64,000 nucleotides of DNA from Clostridiales bacterium mt11 (GCA_001282665.1 LN874947.1:105774-169773), one strand, 5' to 3'; shown: positions 1-8,681, numbered from the stretch's first letter. Notes: generated by a model from the sequence alone, not told the origin. Translations and numbers: made by a program.

Positions 1-1133
1 AAATATGAATAATAATTCGAAGGATCTAAATTTAAAGTATCTACCACTACAATAGGATTATCAACACAATTTCCATGTTCTTCTTCAATATCAGAATCAT
101 ATGTAAAGTATCTTAAATTATCAGGAACATAAATAATATTGATATCCAAATCTTCAATCTTTGTTTTTTCAGAAGGCATATTCATCTTCTCATTATACGT
201 ATCAGCAACTCGTACTTTCAAAAAATAAAATCCTTCAAGAAATTTGTCTTTAATAAAAGCTTCATGCTCTTTCAACGAAATTGGTACCAAAATATTTTGA
301 ATTAACTCATCTTTAATTATTTTGTTTATAACATCTTCACCATATATATCTCTTACAGTATGTCTTTTTAAATAATTTTCATTTACACTGATAGACTTTC
401 CTGAAGGTGAATAAAGCTCCATTCCTCCACCTGTATTAGAATTATAAATATACTCTCCAGATAATAATTTATCATAATTAAAAGCTCTGATAAAAAACAT
501 ATTCATTTTCTCTTCCAATTCTCTATAAAATTCTTTAGACTTTAATTCATATTCTCTAAAGGCTATTGAATCCTCCGTTAAAAACCATGCCCTAGTTCCA
601 TAAACATTCTCAGCATAGTTCCAATATTTACTTCCATAATTAAATTTTTTCAACTGTCTATTTGCCTCTTTAGAAGATGTAAAAATAAACATTATAAAGA
701 TTAAAATAATACATTTTAATGCAAGCTGCAATTTATATACGACATTAAGGGTCTTCCTATTCTTCAACAATTCATCTTTTCTATAATATTTTCCTTGAAA
801 AGAAGTGATTAATAAAACCACAACAAGTAAAAATAATAGCATAATTACTAAGAATAATATAATTGCAAATAAAAACTCCCAAATATAATTAATTTTTTCA
901 ATACTATTTAAATATATGGCAACCCCTATTGATAAAATTGTAAACTCTAGCAGTATTGATAATTTAAATTGCTCTAAATAAAATAAAAATACTTTTTCTA
1001 CACTATATCCCCATAATTTTAATATAGCAATATTTTTAGACTGAGAAACAGCAAATCGTATACAACTAAAAATGAATAATATAGAAAAAAGCAATATTGT
1101 AAATCCTATTAGCATAGAATTTTCACTTAAAAT
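1..1133 (-). pseudogene. C-terminal part of a DUF1430-type membrane protein, split by IS3 insertion
   Basis: Reading the minus strand from 1133 downward gives one open frame to the window edge (about 377 codons, no stop), with several hydrophobic stretches near its start. It joins in frame to the fragment ending at 2385 once the IS3 copy and one 3-bp target duplicate are removed. The reconstructed protein has at least 567 residues and looks like the bacteriocin-associated integral membrane family (DUF1430) that accompanies lactococcin-972-type genes, usually proposed as immunity or accessory proteins. The family call rests on context and topology; the disruption is seen directly. The gene continues left of the window. 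Confidence 0.7.
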
Positions 1134-1175
1134 TGGACCTATGTCAATATAGTAGACACATTTTCTTGAATAATT

Positions 1176-1991
1176 TTATGCAACCCTCTTAGATTTATCT
1201 TCCCACTCTTGAGGAGTGATATAGCCCAAAGAGCTATGTATTCTCTCTCTGTTATACCATGACTCTATATATTCAAATATTGCAAGTCTAGCAGCATCAA
1301 AGTCAAAATATTTAACTAGATTAACTTCTTCTTTCTTCAATACTGAGTGAAAGGATTCTATGCAAGCATTGTCATAGGGGTTCCCTTTACCACTAAAGGA
1401 ATGAGCTATTTTGTGGTCTTTAACATATTCTCCGAATTCATAACTTGTATATTGACTTCCTAAGTCACTATGGAGAATTAGGCCTTCCCCAGGTTTCTGA
1501 ATTTTATAGGCATTATCTAAAGCTTTTATAGCTAATGTGGTATCTATATTTTTAGACATAGAATATCCAACTATCTTCCTACTATTAAGATCCATAACGG
1601 AGGCAAGATAGCACCAACCATCTTTAATGGTATGAATATATGTAATATCAGTTACCCATTTTTGATTAATGGCAGTTGTAGAGAAGTCTCTATTTATTAT
1701 GTTTTCTCTGCTCTCAATCTTATTTCTTGATGAAAATGGTCTAAACTTCTTACATACTACTGATTTTATGCCTAATTTGTTCATAAGCCTTTGAGTTCTT
1801 TTAAGACTTATAAATATGTTTTTACCTTTTAATTTTTCATATATCTTAGGAGCTCCATATCGACATTTACTAGCTTTATATATATTTAGTATTTCTTTTT
1901 CTAGAAATCTATTTTCAATGCTCCTTTTACTCTCTTTTTTGTTAAGATGTTTATAATATGAACTTCTAGACACTTTTAAGACTTCACACAT
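1176..1991 (-). CDS. IS3-family transposase OrfB (DDE integrase core), copy 1
   Basis: A 271-aa rve-type integrase catalytic domain. The DDE residues are visible in VTDITYI, LHSDLGSQYTS and NACIESFHSV. An HTH_21-like region near the N-terminus includes SRSSYY and RYGAPKI. The Met codon used here is probably not the true start: the frame stays open upstream to the end of orfA, and -1 frameshifting would fuse OrfB to OrfA, as in IS150 and IS911. The ORF looks intact, so the copy may still be active. Confidence 0.93.
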   Translation of the reverse strand: MCEVLKVSRSSYYKHLNKKESKRSIENRFLEKEILNIYKASKCRYGAPKIYEKLKGKNIFISLKRTQRLMNKLGIKSVVCKKFRPFSSRNKIESRENIINRDFSTTAINQKWVTDITYIHTIKDGWCYLASVMDLNSRKIVGYSMSKNIDTTLAIKALDNAYKIQKPGEGLILHSDLGSQYTSYEFGEYVKDHKIAHSFSGKGNPYDNACIESFHSVLKKEEVNLVKYFDFDAARLAIFEYIESWYNRERIHSSLGYITPQEWEDKSKRVA

Positions 1992-2044
1992 TAGTTTTAT
2001 GTCATGGATATCCTTATTATCAGTAATGAACTTATATATTGAGC

Positions 2045-2308
2045 TTACTTCTTTGCAAATATGGCCATGGCTTTTTTTAATATTTCGTTTTCCTCTTCTA
2101 TCCTAGCCATCTTCTTAAGCATGGCTTGATAATCAGCTTGTGTAATTGTTTTATTATTATCTACTGCTATAGGTTCAGCTTTCTTTACCCATGTTAATAT
2201 AGTGGATTTAGGTAGGCCATATTCACTATTAAGCTCAGCAAGTGTTTTACCGGAATTGTAAAGCTCTACAATGGTATCTTTATATTCTTCTGTATATCTT
2301 TTTGACAT
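2045..2308 (-). CDS. IS3-family transposase OrfA (helix-turn-helix), copy 1
   Basis: A small HTH_Tnp_1 protein of about 87 residues. It starts MSKRYTEEYKD, contains the helix-turn-helix region LAELNSEYGLPKSTILTWVKK, and ends in a leucine-zipper-like tail (IEEENEILKKAMAIF). The ATG at 2308 is preferred over an in-frame GTG nine bases upstream because an AAGGAAG ribosome site lies at good distance. OrfA binds the element's ends and supplies the N-terminal half of the OrfAB transposase. Confidence 0.92.
   Translation of the reverse strand: MSKRYTEEYKDTIVELYNSGKTLAELNSEYGLPKSTILTWVKKAEPIAVDNNKTITQADYQAMLKKMARIEEENEILKKAMAIFAKK
2072..2078 (-). other. Probable -1 programmed frameshift site (A7) in IS3 copy 1
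   Basis: On the minus strand the orfA frame reads TTA AAA AAA GCC, giving the classic slippery heptamer A AAA AAA. A -1 shift here continues as KKSHGHICKEVSS and runs without a stop into OrfB. Frameshifting at such sites is established for IS150 and IS911; for this element it is inference from sequence. Confidence 0.75.
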
Positions 2309-2378
2309 TCTAGACACTTCCTTCCTTTTCTATATTCTATAGTATTCGGAAAATCGTGTCTACAATATTATACTAACA

Positions 2379-2954
2379 TCAAATATCTAAAAAATATTCT
2401 AATAAATTTGGATTATAAACTTCAAAGATTTCCGTCTTGCCCAGATTATTATTTAAATATTCAACTATCCTATTTAAAACTTCAGGATCTGTTGTACCTG
2501 TATAATATAAGCCGCCATATCCACCTATCTTTGACAAATTATTAATTGGATATATTTTTATTGTATCCTTCTTAGAAAAAGCTTTAAATACTCCCATTTG
2601 TCTAGGGTTATCGTAATATTTATCACAGATATAGGTTTCAGAATTATTTTCGGGAAAATTTCCAGAAGTTAAATTGATTTTTCCATCTAACGTGGTATCT
2701 GTTGAATATATAAATATATCATTAGAATTTACTATAATATATTTAGCTAAATATGTATTTTCTTCTTCACTAATTCTATTCAAATGGCAGAGAATCTCTT
2801 CCTCAGAGTAAACGCTTTGATCACATAACAATGTAAATGCTGATTTATTTCCATACATTAATTTATTTATATAATGCAATTCTGCAAACTCTGTAATTAT
2901 AAATACGAATAAAATACTTAAAACTAACATCAACAGATTAAGAATTTTTTTCAA
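2379..2954 (-). pseudogene. N-terminal part of the DUF1430-type membrane protein, truncated by IS3
   Basis: This is the start of the bacteriocin-associated membrane protein. A TTG at 2954 follows a GAGGGGAG ribosome site; a further-upstream Met at 3014 has none. The N-terminus carries one strong hydrophobic segment (ILNLLMLVLSILFVFIITEF), then an extracellular-type region. The last native codon ends at 2385; the residues after it come from IS sequence and reach a stop at 2379. The native frame resumes at 1133. It lies about 170 nt downstream of the bacteriocin gene, in the position expected of an immunity or accessory gene. The product is almost certainly non-functional as it stands. Confidence 0.75.
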
Positions 2955-3005
2955 GTGCAAACTCTCCCCTCTTATGTATATTAAATATACATTCTTATTG
3001 ATACT

Positions 3006-3049
3006 ATTGTGCAAGAAGAAATCTAAAAATGTATCTCTTCTTGCACAAT
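3006..3049 (-). terminator. 14-bp perfect hairpin between bacteriocin and DUF1430 genes
   Basis: ATTGTGCAAGAAGA (3006-3019) pairs perfectly with 3036-3049, with a 16-nt loop. There is no clear U-run on the minus-strand side, so it may be a weak terminator or a processing/stability hairpin that sets the bacteriocin-to-partner expression ratio. Confidence 0.55.
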
Positions 3050-3125
3050 TTATATCAAAAGTAGAAGCGTATGAAAATACTACCTCATTTTATCTATCAA
3101 TAATTTTTTATGTCTCTCTAATAAA

Positions 3126-3536
3126 CTATCTATAATCATAATATGCTTTGTTGGTCCCTCTGATTGTCCATTCTGCTTCTGCTTTACTCCAATCACCAAC
3201 TTCAACCCAGCCACCGTCGTCAACTACCCCTAATCCATTTTTAACAGAAGCTTTACCTTCACCAATATATGGCTTGTACTCTGAGATTACATTTCCATCT
3301 CTTTTTCCTGATAACCAATAACCTACTCTCTCTCCATCTTTATTATAAATATATCGGTCATCCACTTTATCCATATAAAATTCCGCATCACTTGGTAAGA
3401 TATCTTCTGAATTTACAATTATAAATCCCCTACCTGATTCTCCATCCCTAAAATTATAAATAGCTCCATTTGCGAATACTGGAATTGCAGAAACCATTAA
3501 TAATGTAGCTACAAATAATACTATTTTTCTTTTCAT
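3126..3536 (-). CDS. Lactococcin-972-family bacteriocin precursor
   Basis: A predicted 136-aa secreted peptide. ATG at 3536 is chosen because GGGAGGAG lies just upstream and a Sec signal peptide starts there (MKRKIVLFVATLLMVSAIPVFANG), with likely cleavage after VFA near residue 22. The C-terminal part has the lactococcin-972 pattern: an x-A-S-V-x-N-G block, WVEVGDWSKAEA and a final NKAYYDY. Known family members block septum formation by binding lipid II. It is longer than typical members, with an extra ~50-residue segment after the signal. It sits downstream of blaI-blaR1 and upstream of the IS-broken DUF1430 gene, the usual partner. Family assignment is by motif memory, not by search. Confidence 0.8.
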   Translation of the reverse strand: MKRKIVLFVATLLMVSAIPVFANGAIYNFRDGESGRGFIIVNSEDILPSDAEFYMDKVDDRYIYNKDGERVGYWLSGKRDGNVISEYKPYIGEGKASVKNGLGVVDDGGWVEVGDWSKAEAEWTIRGTNKAYYDYR

Positions 3537-3646
3537 CCCTATTCTCCTCCCTTTTATCACACAATACGCTTCTACTTCGATATTCTCTATTTTTATAGTA
3601 TTCAATTATTTATAATTTTTTCAGAGGGAATACTTAACATTTTTCC

Positions 3647-3688
3647 ATTATACTTCATTGTGATTTAAAATATATAACTAAAGTTATA
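3647..3688 (-). promoter_or_regulatory. Candidate bacteriocin promoter with overlapping palindrome
   Basis: On the minus strand a perfect TATAAT (3647-3652) lies about 110 nt upstream of the bacteriocin start. The region where the -35 box should be overlaps a perfect 7-bp-arm palindrome, TATAACTAAAGTTATA (3673-3688), a plausible operator. No good -35 hexamer is visible, which fits an activated or repressed promoter. Inference only. Confidence 0.4.
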
Positions 3689-3722
3689 AGCTAATTAGAG
3701 ATATCTCTTCAAATAAAACCTC

Positions 3723-5102
3723 CTATCTTTCATAACTAATAATATTTATATCACAGCTAAGATTTTGATTTGAATTATTAATGATTGTTACTCTATATTT
3801 TCTATTATCTTTAGCACCTGTAGTTTCTAAACTTATATCTTTATTAAAATTTTTACTGTAGATTATTTCTTTATCTTCTTCAATTATAATTTTAAAATCT
3901 ATATTCCCTTTTGACGATATATTGCTTACATTAGTTATAAATCTTTTGTGCGAAGCGCTTGTCCAAGAATTCATATTGAAAGTATAACTTTTACTTCCAC
4001 CAAAAGCTTCTAAAGTGATTCTATCACTAATATCTGCTTTCATTAGCTTTATCCTATCATTTTTCTTATAAACTTCATTGTATTCTTTAATAGTTATTTC
4101 TCTGGTTCTATCGTCTACATTAATTATTTCTTCTTCCCCTTGTATACTAGATATTGTCACAGGCAAAGTCTTCTCTTCTGCTGAAATAAAAGCTGTTGAT
4201 GTAATACAGATCATCAATACAGTTAAAAGAATCCCCCTTTTTTTAACTCTACAATTCTTCAACACCTTCATCCTTTCTACATTAGGGTGTAAATTTGCCC
4301 CTAAAATATTTTTACTTTCTTTTTCTGTTATTAAACTAAGCATTGCAATGCAATAATCTTTCTTATTTTCTTCATCGTTTCCTGTTTTCTCAATTACTAA
4401 TTTGTCACAAAGTATCTCTATGTCTTCATTTAAATAAATAGCCATTATCCAAACTAATGGATTATACCAATGGACACATACTAATATACATTTTATATGA
4501 TTCCATACTACATCAAATTTTCTAATGTGTATCATTTCGTGGATCAACACATACTTAAGTATATTTCTATCTTCTATTAGCTTACTTTGAATAATAATTT
4601 TAGGCTTGATTATTCCATAGGTTATAGGATATTTTAAATCGTCATTTACAAGGACATGAATTTTTCTTTTTAAATCATTTCTTTGAAGAAAATTATTAAT
4701 ATATTCATCATTTTCTATTATTAAAGAATTTGAAAGGAATTTTACTGTTTGGTATATTTTAAATACTACGTATGTACCAATAAACAATATTATTAAAAAT
4801 CTATTTAATTTAGGAAAGAAGTTATTTATATTATCTATTAAATAAACATTTTTAAATTCATTGAAATTTATTATTAAATCTATTATAGAATTTATAGCTT
4901 TATCATTCTTTCTAGCGGCTCCCACTCTATTTAATGGTATTCTAATACTATATGGGAACATTAACCTTAAAAATATAATCCCCCATAATATTGTTGAACT
5001 ATATTTAAAGCTTTTCTTATTTAATACTTTTCTTACCATAAGTATTAAACTTATATAAATACAGGATATTATACTTATCTCTAAAATACTTATTCTTATC
5101 AT
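3723..5102 (-). CDS. BlaR1/MecR1-type M56 membrane metallopeptidase sensor
   Basis: A 459-aa antirepressor of the BlaR1 type. Hydrophobic segments lie near residues 5-25, 35-55 and 95-118. The zinc-peptidase motif HEMIH is near residue 188, followed by further membrane segments and one near 288-306. The C-terminal outside domain (~150 residues) is not the penicillin-binding domain of classical BlaR1, so the ligand is probably different, for example a cell-envelope stress signal or the bacteriocin. It begins 2 nt after blaI stops, so the two are co-transcribed. In this family, sensing triggers cleavage of the cognate BlaI repressor. The ligand is unknown. Confidence 0.85.
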   Translation of the reverse strand: MIRISILEISIISCIYISLILMVRKVLNKKSFKYSSTILWGIIFLRLMFPYSIRIPLNRVGAARKNDKAINSIIDLIINFNEFKNVYLIDNINNFFPKLNRFLIILFIGTYVVFKIYQTVKFLSNSLIIENDEYINNFLQRNDLKRKIHVLVNDDLKYPITYGIIKPKIIIQSKLIEDRNILKYVLIHEMIHIRKFDVVWNHIKCILVCVHWYNPLVWIMAIYLNEDIEILCDKLVIEKTGNDEENKKDYCIAMLSLITEKESKNILGANLHPNVERMKVLKNCRVKKRGILLTVLMICITSTAFISAEEKTLPVTISSIQGEEEIINVDDRTREITIKEYNEVYKKNDRIKLMKADISDRITLEAFGGSKSYTFNMNSWTSASHKRFITNVSNISSKGNIDFKIIIEEDKEIIYSKNFNKDISLETTGAKDNRKYRVTIINNSNQNLSCDINIISYER

Positions 5103-5104
5103 CT

Positions 5105-5506
5105 TTATCTTTGCCTTTTTTTATCTTTGTTTGTTATTTCAAAACTATTTATAATTTCTTTCATTCCTTCTATATCTTCTGGAGTAATTTTTTTATCACT
5201 AATAAATGCATTAAAAAACCTTAATATAGAACCACCAAAAGTATTATCTATTATTTTATCTATAGCTTTATTTACAATATCTTCTTTTTGTATTAATGAT
5301 TTTATGGTGTAATTAGGATATCTTCTACTTATAACCCCTTTTTCAAGTAGTCTTCTAAAATAGACATAATTTGAATTTTTATTCCATCCATATTTTTCAA
5401 TAAGTATATCTGAAACCTTTTTTGCTGTTATTTCGCCATCTTCATCTAAATAATTTTCGTCCCAAATAATTTCCATAACCTTTAACTCGTTATCTGATAA
5501 TTTCAT
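5105..5506 (-). CDS. BlaI/MecI/CopY-family transcriptional repressor
   Basis: A 133-aa winged-helix repressor starting MKLSDNELKVMEIIW, the typical BlaI N-terminus, with the recognition region ending at NYVYFRRLLEKG. A ribosome site AAAAGGAG lies 8 nt upstream. It is first in an operon with the BlaR1-like sensor and, further on, the bacteriocin genes. TACA-N2-TGT(A)-type boxes sit between its promoter and its start, consistent with autoregulation. The substituted linker is the usual place of BlaR1 cleavage, but no precise site can be named here. Confidence 0.88.
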   Translation of the reverse strand: MKLSDNELKVMEIIWDENYLDEDGEITAKKVSDILIEKYGWNKNSNYVYFRRLLEKGVISRRYPNYTIKSLIQKEDIVNKAIDKIIDNTFGGSILRFFNAFISDKKITPEDIEGMKEIINSFEITNKDKKRQR

Positions 5507-5538
5507 TTATTTTCTCCTTTTTGCTAATTTCTTATGTT

Positions 5539-5564
5539 ATACATTTGTATATTATACATTATGT
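5539..5564 (-). promoter_or_regulatory. Two candidate BlaI boxes upstream of blaI
   Basis: ATACATTTGTAT (5539-5550) matches the BlaI half-site pattern TACA-N2-TGTA symmetrically. A second, imperfect box TACATTATGT lies at 5555-5564, centres 15 bp apart. Both are just downstream of the predicted blaI promoter, where bound repressor would block transcription. Confidence 0.6.
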
Positions 5565-5578
5565 CTTATATTAATTAT

Positions 5579-5607
5579 ATTGTATATAATGCTTTGTATT
5601 TTGTCAA
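5579..5607 (-). promoter_or_regulatory. Predicted sigma-A promoter of blaI
   Basis: Minus strand: consensus TTGACA (5602-5607), a 17-bp spacer and TACAAT (5579-5584). The distance to the blaI start leaves a ~65-nt leader that contains the BlaI boxes. Confidence 0.6.
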
Positions 5608-5655
5608 TGGATAAGCCAAGTTATTTTATTTAATTTTAACAACGCTCAAATACTA

Positions 5656-5681
5656 TTAACAATATACATTAATATTGTTAA
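5656..5681. promoter_or_regulatory. Palindrome between divergent operons
   Basis: A perfect 10-bp inverted repeat, TTAACAATAT with its complement, spaced by 6 bp. It is midway between the blaI operon and the ABC exporter. It is either a regulator site or a weak bidirectional hairpin; no regulator can be named. Confidence 0.4.
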
Positions 5682-5839
5682 TTAAAAAATACTAGTAAAA
5701 TATTCTTTCATTCAACACTTTTATGAAATCTACTAAAGATTACAAAAACCGTACCATATATTACATTTGCCAGTATTAAACATAAGTGAAATCCACGTTA
5801 TCATATATACGATGATTAAAATAGAGAGGTGGTTAAAAT

Positions 5840-6595
5840 ATGTTAGAAGTCAAAAACCTATATAAGTCCTATAAGACAAATAGTATTCAATATGATGTTC
5901 TAAAAGATATATCCTTTGAAGTGGAGAAAGGCGATTTCGTTGCGGTTATGGGACCATCAGGCAGTGGAAAAACTACATTGTTAAACAGTATATCCCACTT
6001 TATTCCTTTCGATAAAGGTGAAATCTTACTAAATGGAGAAAATATGGCTAAATTAAAAGAAGATGAGTTAGCCAATGTTAGAAATGAAAAGCTGGGATTT
6101 GTATTTCAAGATTTTATGCTGCTAGATGGGCTCACGGTATTTGAAAATATATGTCTTCCCCAGATAATTGCTTATAAAAATATTGCTTCTATGGAAGCTT
6201 CTGCAAATAAATTATGTGAAGTATTTGGTATCTCCCATATTAAAGATAAATATCCCGCTGAAATATCAGGAGGAGAAAAACAGCGAACCGCAGTTGCAAG
6301 GGCATTGATCAACAATCCTCTATTGATATTAGCTGATGAACCCACGGGAAATTTGGACAGCAAATCCAGTAGAGCAGTAATAGATTCATTCATTCGTGCT
6401 AAAGACGAGCTTTCGGCTACAATATTTATGGTGACTCATGATAGTTTTTCAGCAAGCTTCTGTGATAAAGTTATTGTTTTAGAAGATGGTCGAATTTACA
6501 AAGAGCTAATAAAGAAAAATGGTAGAAGTGAGTTTTTAGATTTATTACTTGAAACCTTAAAGGAACTTGGTGGTGATAACAATGACAATGAATGA
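5840..6595 (+). CDS. ABC transporter ATPase, BceA/MacB type
   Basis: A 251-aa ATPase of the lantibiotic/antimicrobial-peptide exporter branch. Walker A GPSGSGKT is at residues 38-45; the signature ISGGEKQRTAVARAL and Walker B LLILADEPTGNLDS follow around 143-175. Start ATG has GAGAGGTGG upstream. Its end overlaps the permease gene by 14 nt, so they are translationally coupled. BceAB-type pumps give resistance to cell-wall-active peptides. No BceRS two-component system is adjacent; the neighbouring BlaI/BlaR1-like pair may take the sensing role, but that is inference. Confidence 0.9.
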   Translation: MLEVKNLYKSYKTNSIQYDVLKDISFEVEKGDFVAVMGPSGSGKTTLLNSISHFIPFDKGEILLNGENMAKLKEDELANVRNEKLGFVFQDFMLLDGLTVFENICLPQIIAYKNIASMEASANKLCEVFGISHIKDKYPAEISGGEKQRTAVARALINNPLLILADEPTGNLDSKSSRAVIDSFIRAKDELSATIFMVTHDSFSASFCDKVIVLEDGRIYKELIKKNGRSEFLDLLLETLKELGGDNNDNE

Positions 6596-8681
6596 TATAT
6601 ATTCAAAACTCCGCTCAAAGAATATTAAAAAATATTATATGTTAATTTTTTGTACAATATTATCTGTTGTACTTATTACTTCTTATGCTGTAATGTTTTT
6701 TAGCTCTACGGTTCAAAAGATACTCCCTGTCCAAGGGGATAGTAGAAAACAAGCTTATTTAATTTTTGGAATTGCAATAGTAGGCTGTGGAGTATTTACC
6801 ACATATGCCTCATCATTATTCTTTAAGTATAAGAGCAGAGAAACAGGGATACTCCTTTCACTAGGTGCTAAAAAGTCGCAAATTAAAAAAGTCCTTTTTA
6901 CTGAACTCTCCCTTATTACCTCAATTAGTTCTCTAATTGGTTTAGCTTTAAGTATTCCAATATCCTTTGGCATCTGGAAATTGTTTCAGATTTTCATCAT
7001 CGATACAAAGGAGATGACCTACCATATAGGTTGGTACGGCATCTTATTTGGAATTGCTTTCTGTTTATTTGTCACACTATGTATATTCATTATGGGAGGA
7101 AAGTTTATTAAACGTACTAATATAATAGACATAATAAATGAACATAGAAAATATGAGACAGTCAAAGACGTAAAACCATGGTATGGTATAGTTGGAGGTG
7201 TTTTAACAGTTGTAGGCATAGTTTTAGGCTATGGAGTTCCTCAATTGGTCATAGTTTATTTAGATTATAGAATGCCTCCAATTTGGAATATTACGTTTTT
7301 ATTATCTGCTATTGGTATCTACATGCTGATAACATATGTTGTAGTTCATGATAAAAAAGGGAAAAATCCTAAAAAATATTATAAAAACATCATACCAAAA
7401 AGCATGATGAAGTTTATGGGAAAGCAAACCGTTAAAAGTATGTGTACCATAACCTTGTTAATAGCTGGAGGATTGTTTGCAGCTTTTTATACACCTGCAG
7501 CTATGGGACAGTCTTTTTACTCTGTTGATAATAGCCCTGTTGACTACTCCTTCTACTACAAGATGACTGAAAACCAAATTACTAAAGATGAAATATCTTC
7601 CATTGCAAAGAAACATGATGTAAAAATCACCAATTATGATGAAATGAAATCCATTTTATTCATAATTAATGGAATTAATAGCAATTTTGAAGATGATGGT
7701 AGGATAACCTATGATTATATAGATAAAATAGGCTATGGTGAATTCTTTAGTCAAAGTGATTTTAATATGGTTTCTGGATTAGATGTTGATGTTAAACCTG
7801 GTGAATACCTAACTATCATTGAAACTGAAAGCTCAGAAAGTATTCATAGAAAGTTTGATAATTTGAATAAGATTACCAATCCTGTAACTGATATTTCTGA
7901 GGAAATAAAATATATGGGAACAACAACTTTTGAACCCTTGGGAGATATGCTCCTTACAAGATATGTAATTTCTGATGAAGATTATAATAGATATATGAAA
8001 AACTTACCATTAGAAAACCTTGAAAATTTTGTACTATTTAATGTAGAAAATCCAAGTGAAACCTATGACTTTGCCAACGAACTTAAAAATGAAATTATAA
8101 ATAGGAGTTCCAAAGATGTAGCTGTTATACCATCTTATGATGAATACGCTAAGAAGTTATCCATAGAGAAAGGCGAGAAATATTATGCTGATAAATATTA
8201 TGTTGAATTATCTCCTGATAACAATCTATTGTTTACTGATTGGAAATATTATCCTTCATTTAGGGTATTGGATCGTCAAGATTTAATAAAAAATATGTCC
8301 GTATTTTTAATGCTATTTGTTTATATTACCATCGTCTGTTTTATAACAGTTGCTATTATTTCATATACTAGGAGTCTCACCATTGCCATTAACAATAAAA
8401 CCCTATTTGAGGATTTAAAAAGACTTGGAGCAAATAATAAATATATTGAAAAATGTATAAAAGTACAGCTGCAAAAAATATTTACTATTCCAACCATAGT
8501 TGGGAGTACAGCAATCTATCTACTATACTTTTTAATAATGTATGGAAATAGTGGAAGCATTACTGCAAGTGAATATATTGTACTTGGTATTAGCTTTAAA
8601 ATTATCCTTATAAGTAGTTTATTTATGTACTTAGTTTATAAGTTATCCTTTGGAAAAGTTAAAAAGATAGTTGAGATTTAA
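6582..8681 (+). CDS. ABC transporter permease, FtsX/BceB type
   Basis: A ~699-aa permease. The start at ATG 6582 is preferred (GGTGGTGATAAC upstream) over a GTG at 6567. An N-terminal helix near residues 15-35 is followed by an FtsX-like block (SSLFFKYKSRETGILLSLGAKKSQIKK) and more helices. A ~220-residue outside domain spans roughly 310-560, and C-terminal helices include a second FtsX-like block. This layout fits BceB-type exporters, whose large outside domain senses the peptide. It partners the ATPase just upstream. A likely role is protection against bacteriocins or other lipid II binders, possibly including the adjacent lactococcin-972-like product. Confidence 0.87.
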   Translation: MTMNDIYSKLRSKNIKKYYMLIFCTILSVVLITSYAVMFFSSTVQKILPVQGDSRKQAYLIFGIAIVGCGVFTTYASSLFFKYKSRETGILLSLGAKKSQIKKVLFTELSLITSISSLIGLALSIPISFGIWKLFQIFIIDTKEMTYHIGWYGILFGIAFCLFVTLCIFIMGGKFIKRTNIIDIINEHRKYETVKDVKPWYGIVGGVLTVVGIVLGYGVPQLVIVYLDYRMPPIWNITFLLSAIGIYMLITYVVVHDKKGKNPKKYYKNIIPKSMMKFMGKQTVKSMCTITLLIAGGLFAAFYTPAAMGQSFYSVDNSPVDYSFYYKMTENQITKDEISSIAKKHDVKITNYDEMKSILFIINGINSNFEDDGRITYDYIDKIGYGEFFSQSDFNMVSGLDVDVKPGEYLTIIETESSESIHRKFDNLNKITNPVTDISEEIKYMGTTTFEPLGDMLLTRYVISDEDYNRYMKNLPLENLENFVLFNVENPSETYDFANELKNEIINRSSKDVAVIPSYDEYAKKLSIEKGEKYYADKYYVELSPDNNLLFTDWKYYPSFRVLDRQDLIKNMSVFLMLFVYITIVCFITVAIISYTRSLTIAINNKTLFEDLKRLGANNKYIEKCIKVQLQKIFTIPTIVGSTAIYLLYFLIMYGNSGSITASEYIVLGISFKIILISSLFMYLVYKLSFGKVKKIVEI

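Larger units (their letters stand above)
1134..2381 (-). mobile_element. IS3-family (IS150-like) insertion sequence, copy 1, complete
   Basis: The element is 1248 bp with imperfect terminal inverted repeats. The left end starts TGGACCTATGTC; the right end read inward starts TGATGTTAGTATAA; both run into TAGACAC. It is flanked by a 3-bp direct repeat AAT (1131-1133 and 2382-2384), as expected for this group. It encodes orfA and orfB with a slippery A7 between them. The same sequence recurs at 32838-34085 in the same orientation, with identical predicted proteins and no nucleotide difference noticed by eye. Confidence 0.93.
5507..5839. other. Intergenic region between divergent blaI and ABC exporter genes
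   Basis: 333 bases without a gene. It holds the blaI promoter and operator boxes (minus strand), a 26-nt palindrome at 5656-5681 and, by position, the unassigned promoter of the plus-strand ABC exporter. GAGAGGTGG before 5840 is the exporter ribosome site. Confidence 0.7.
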
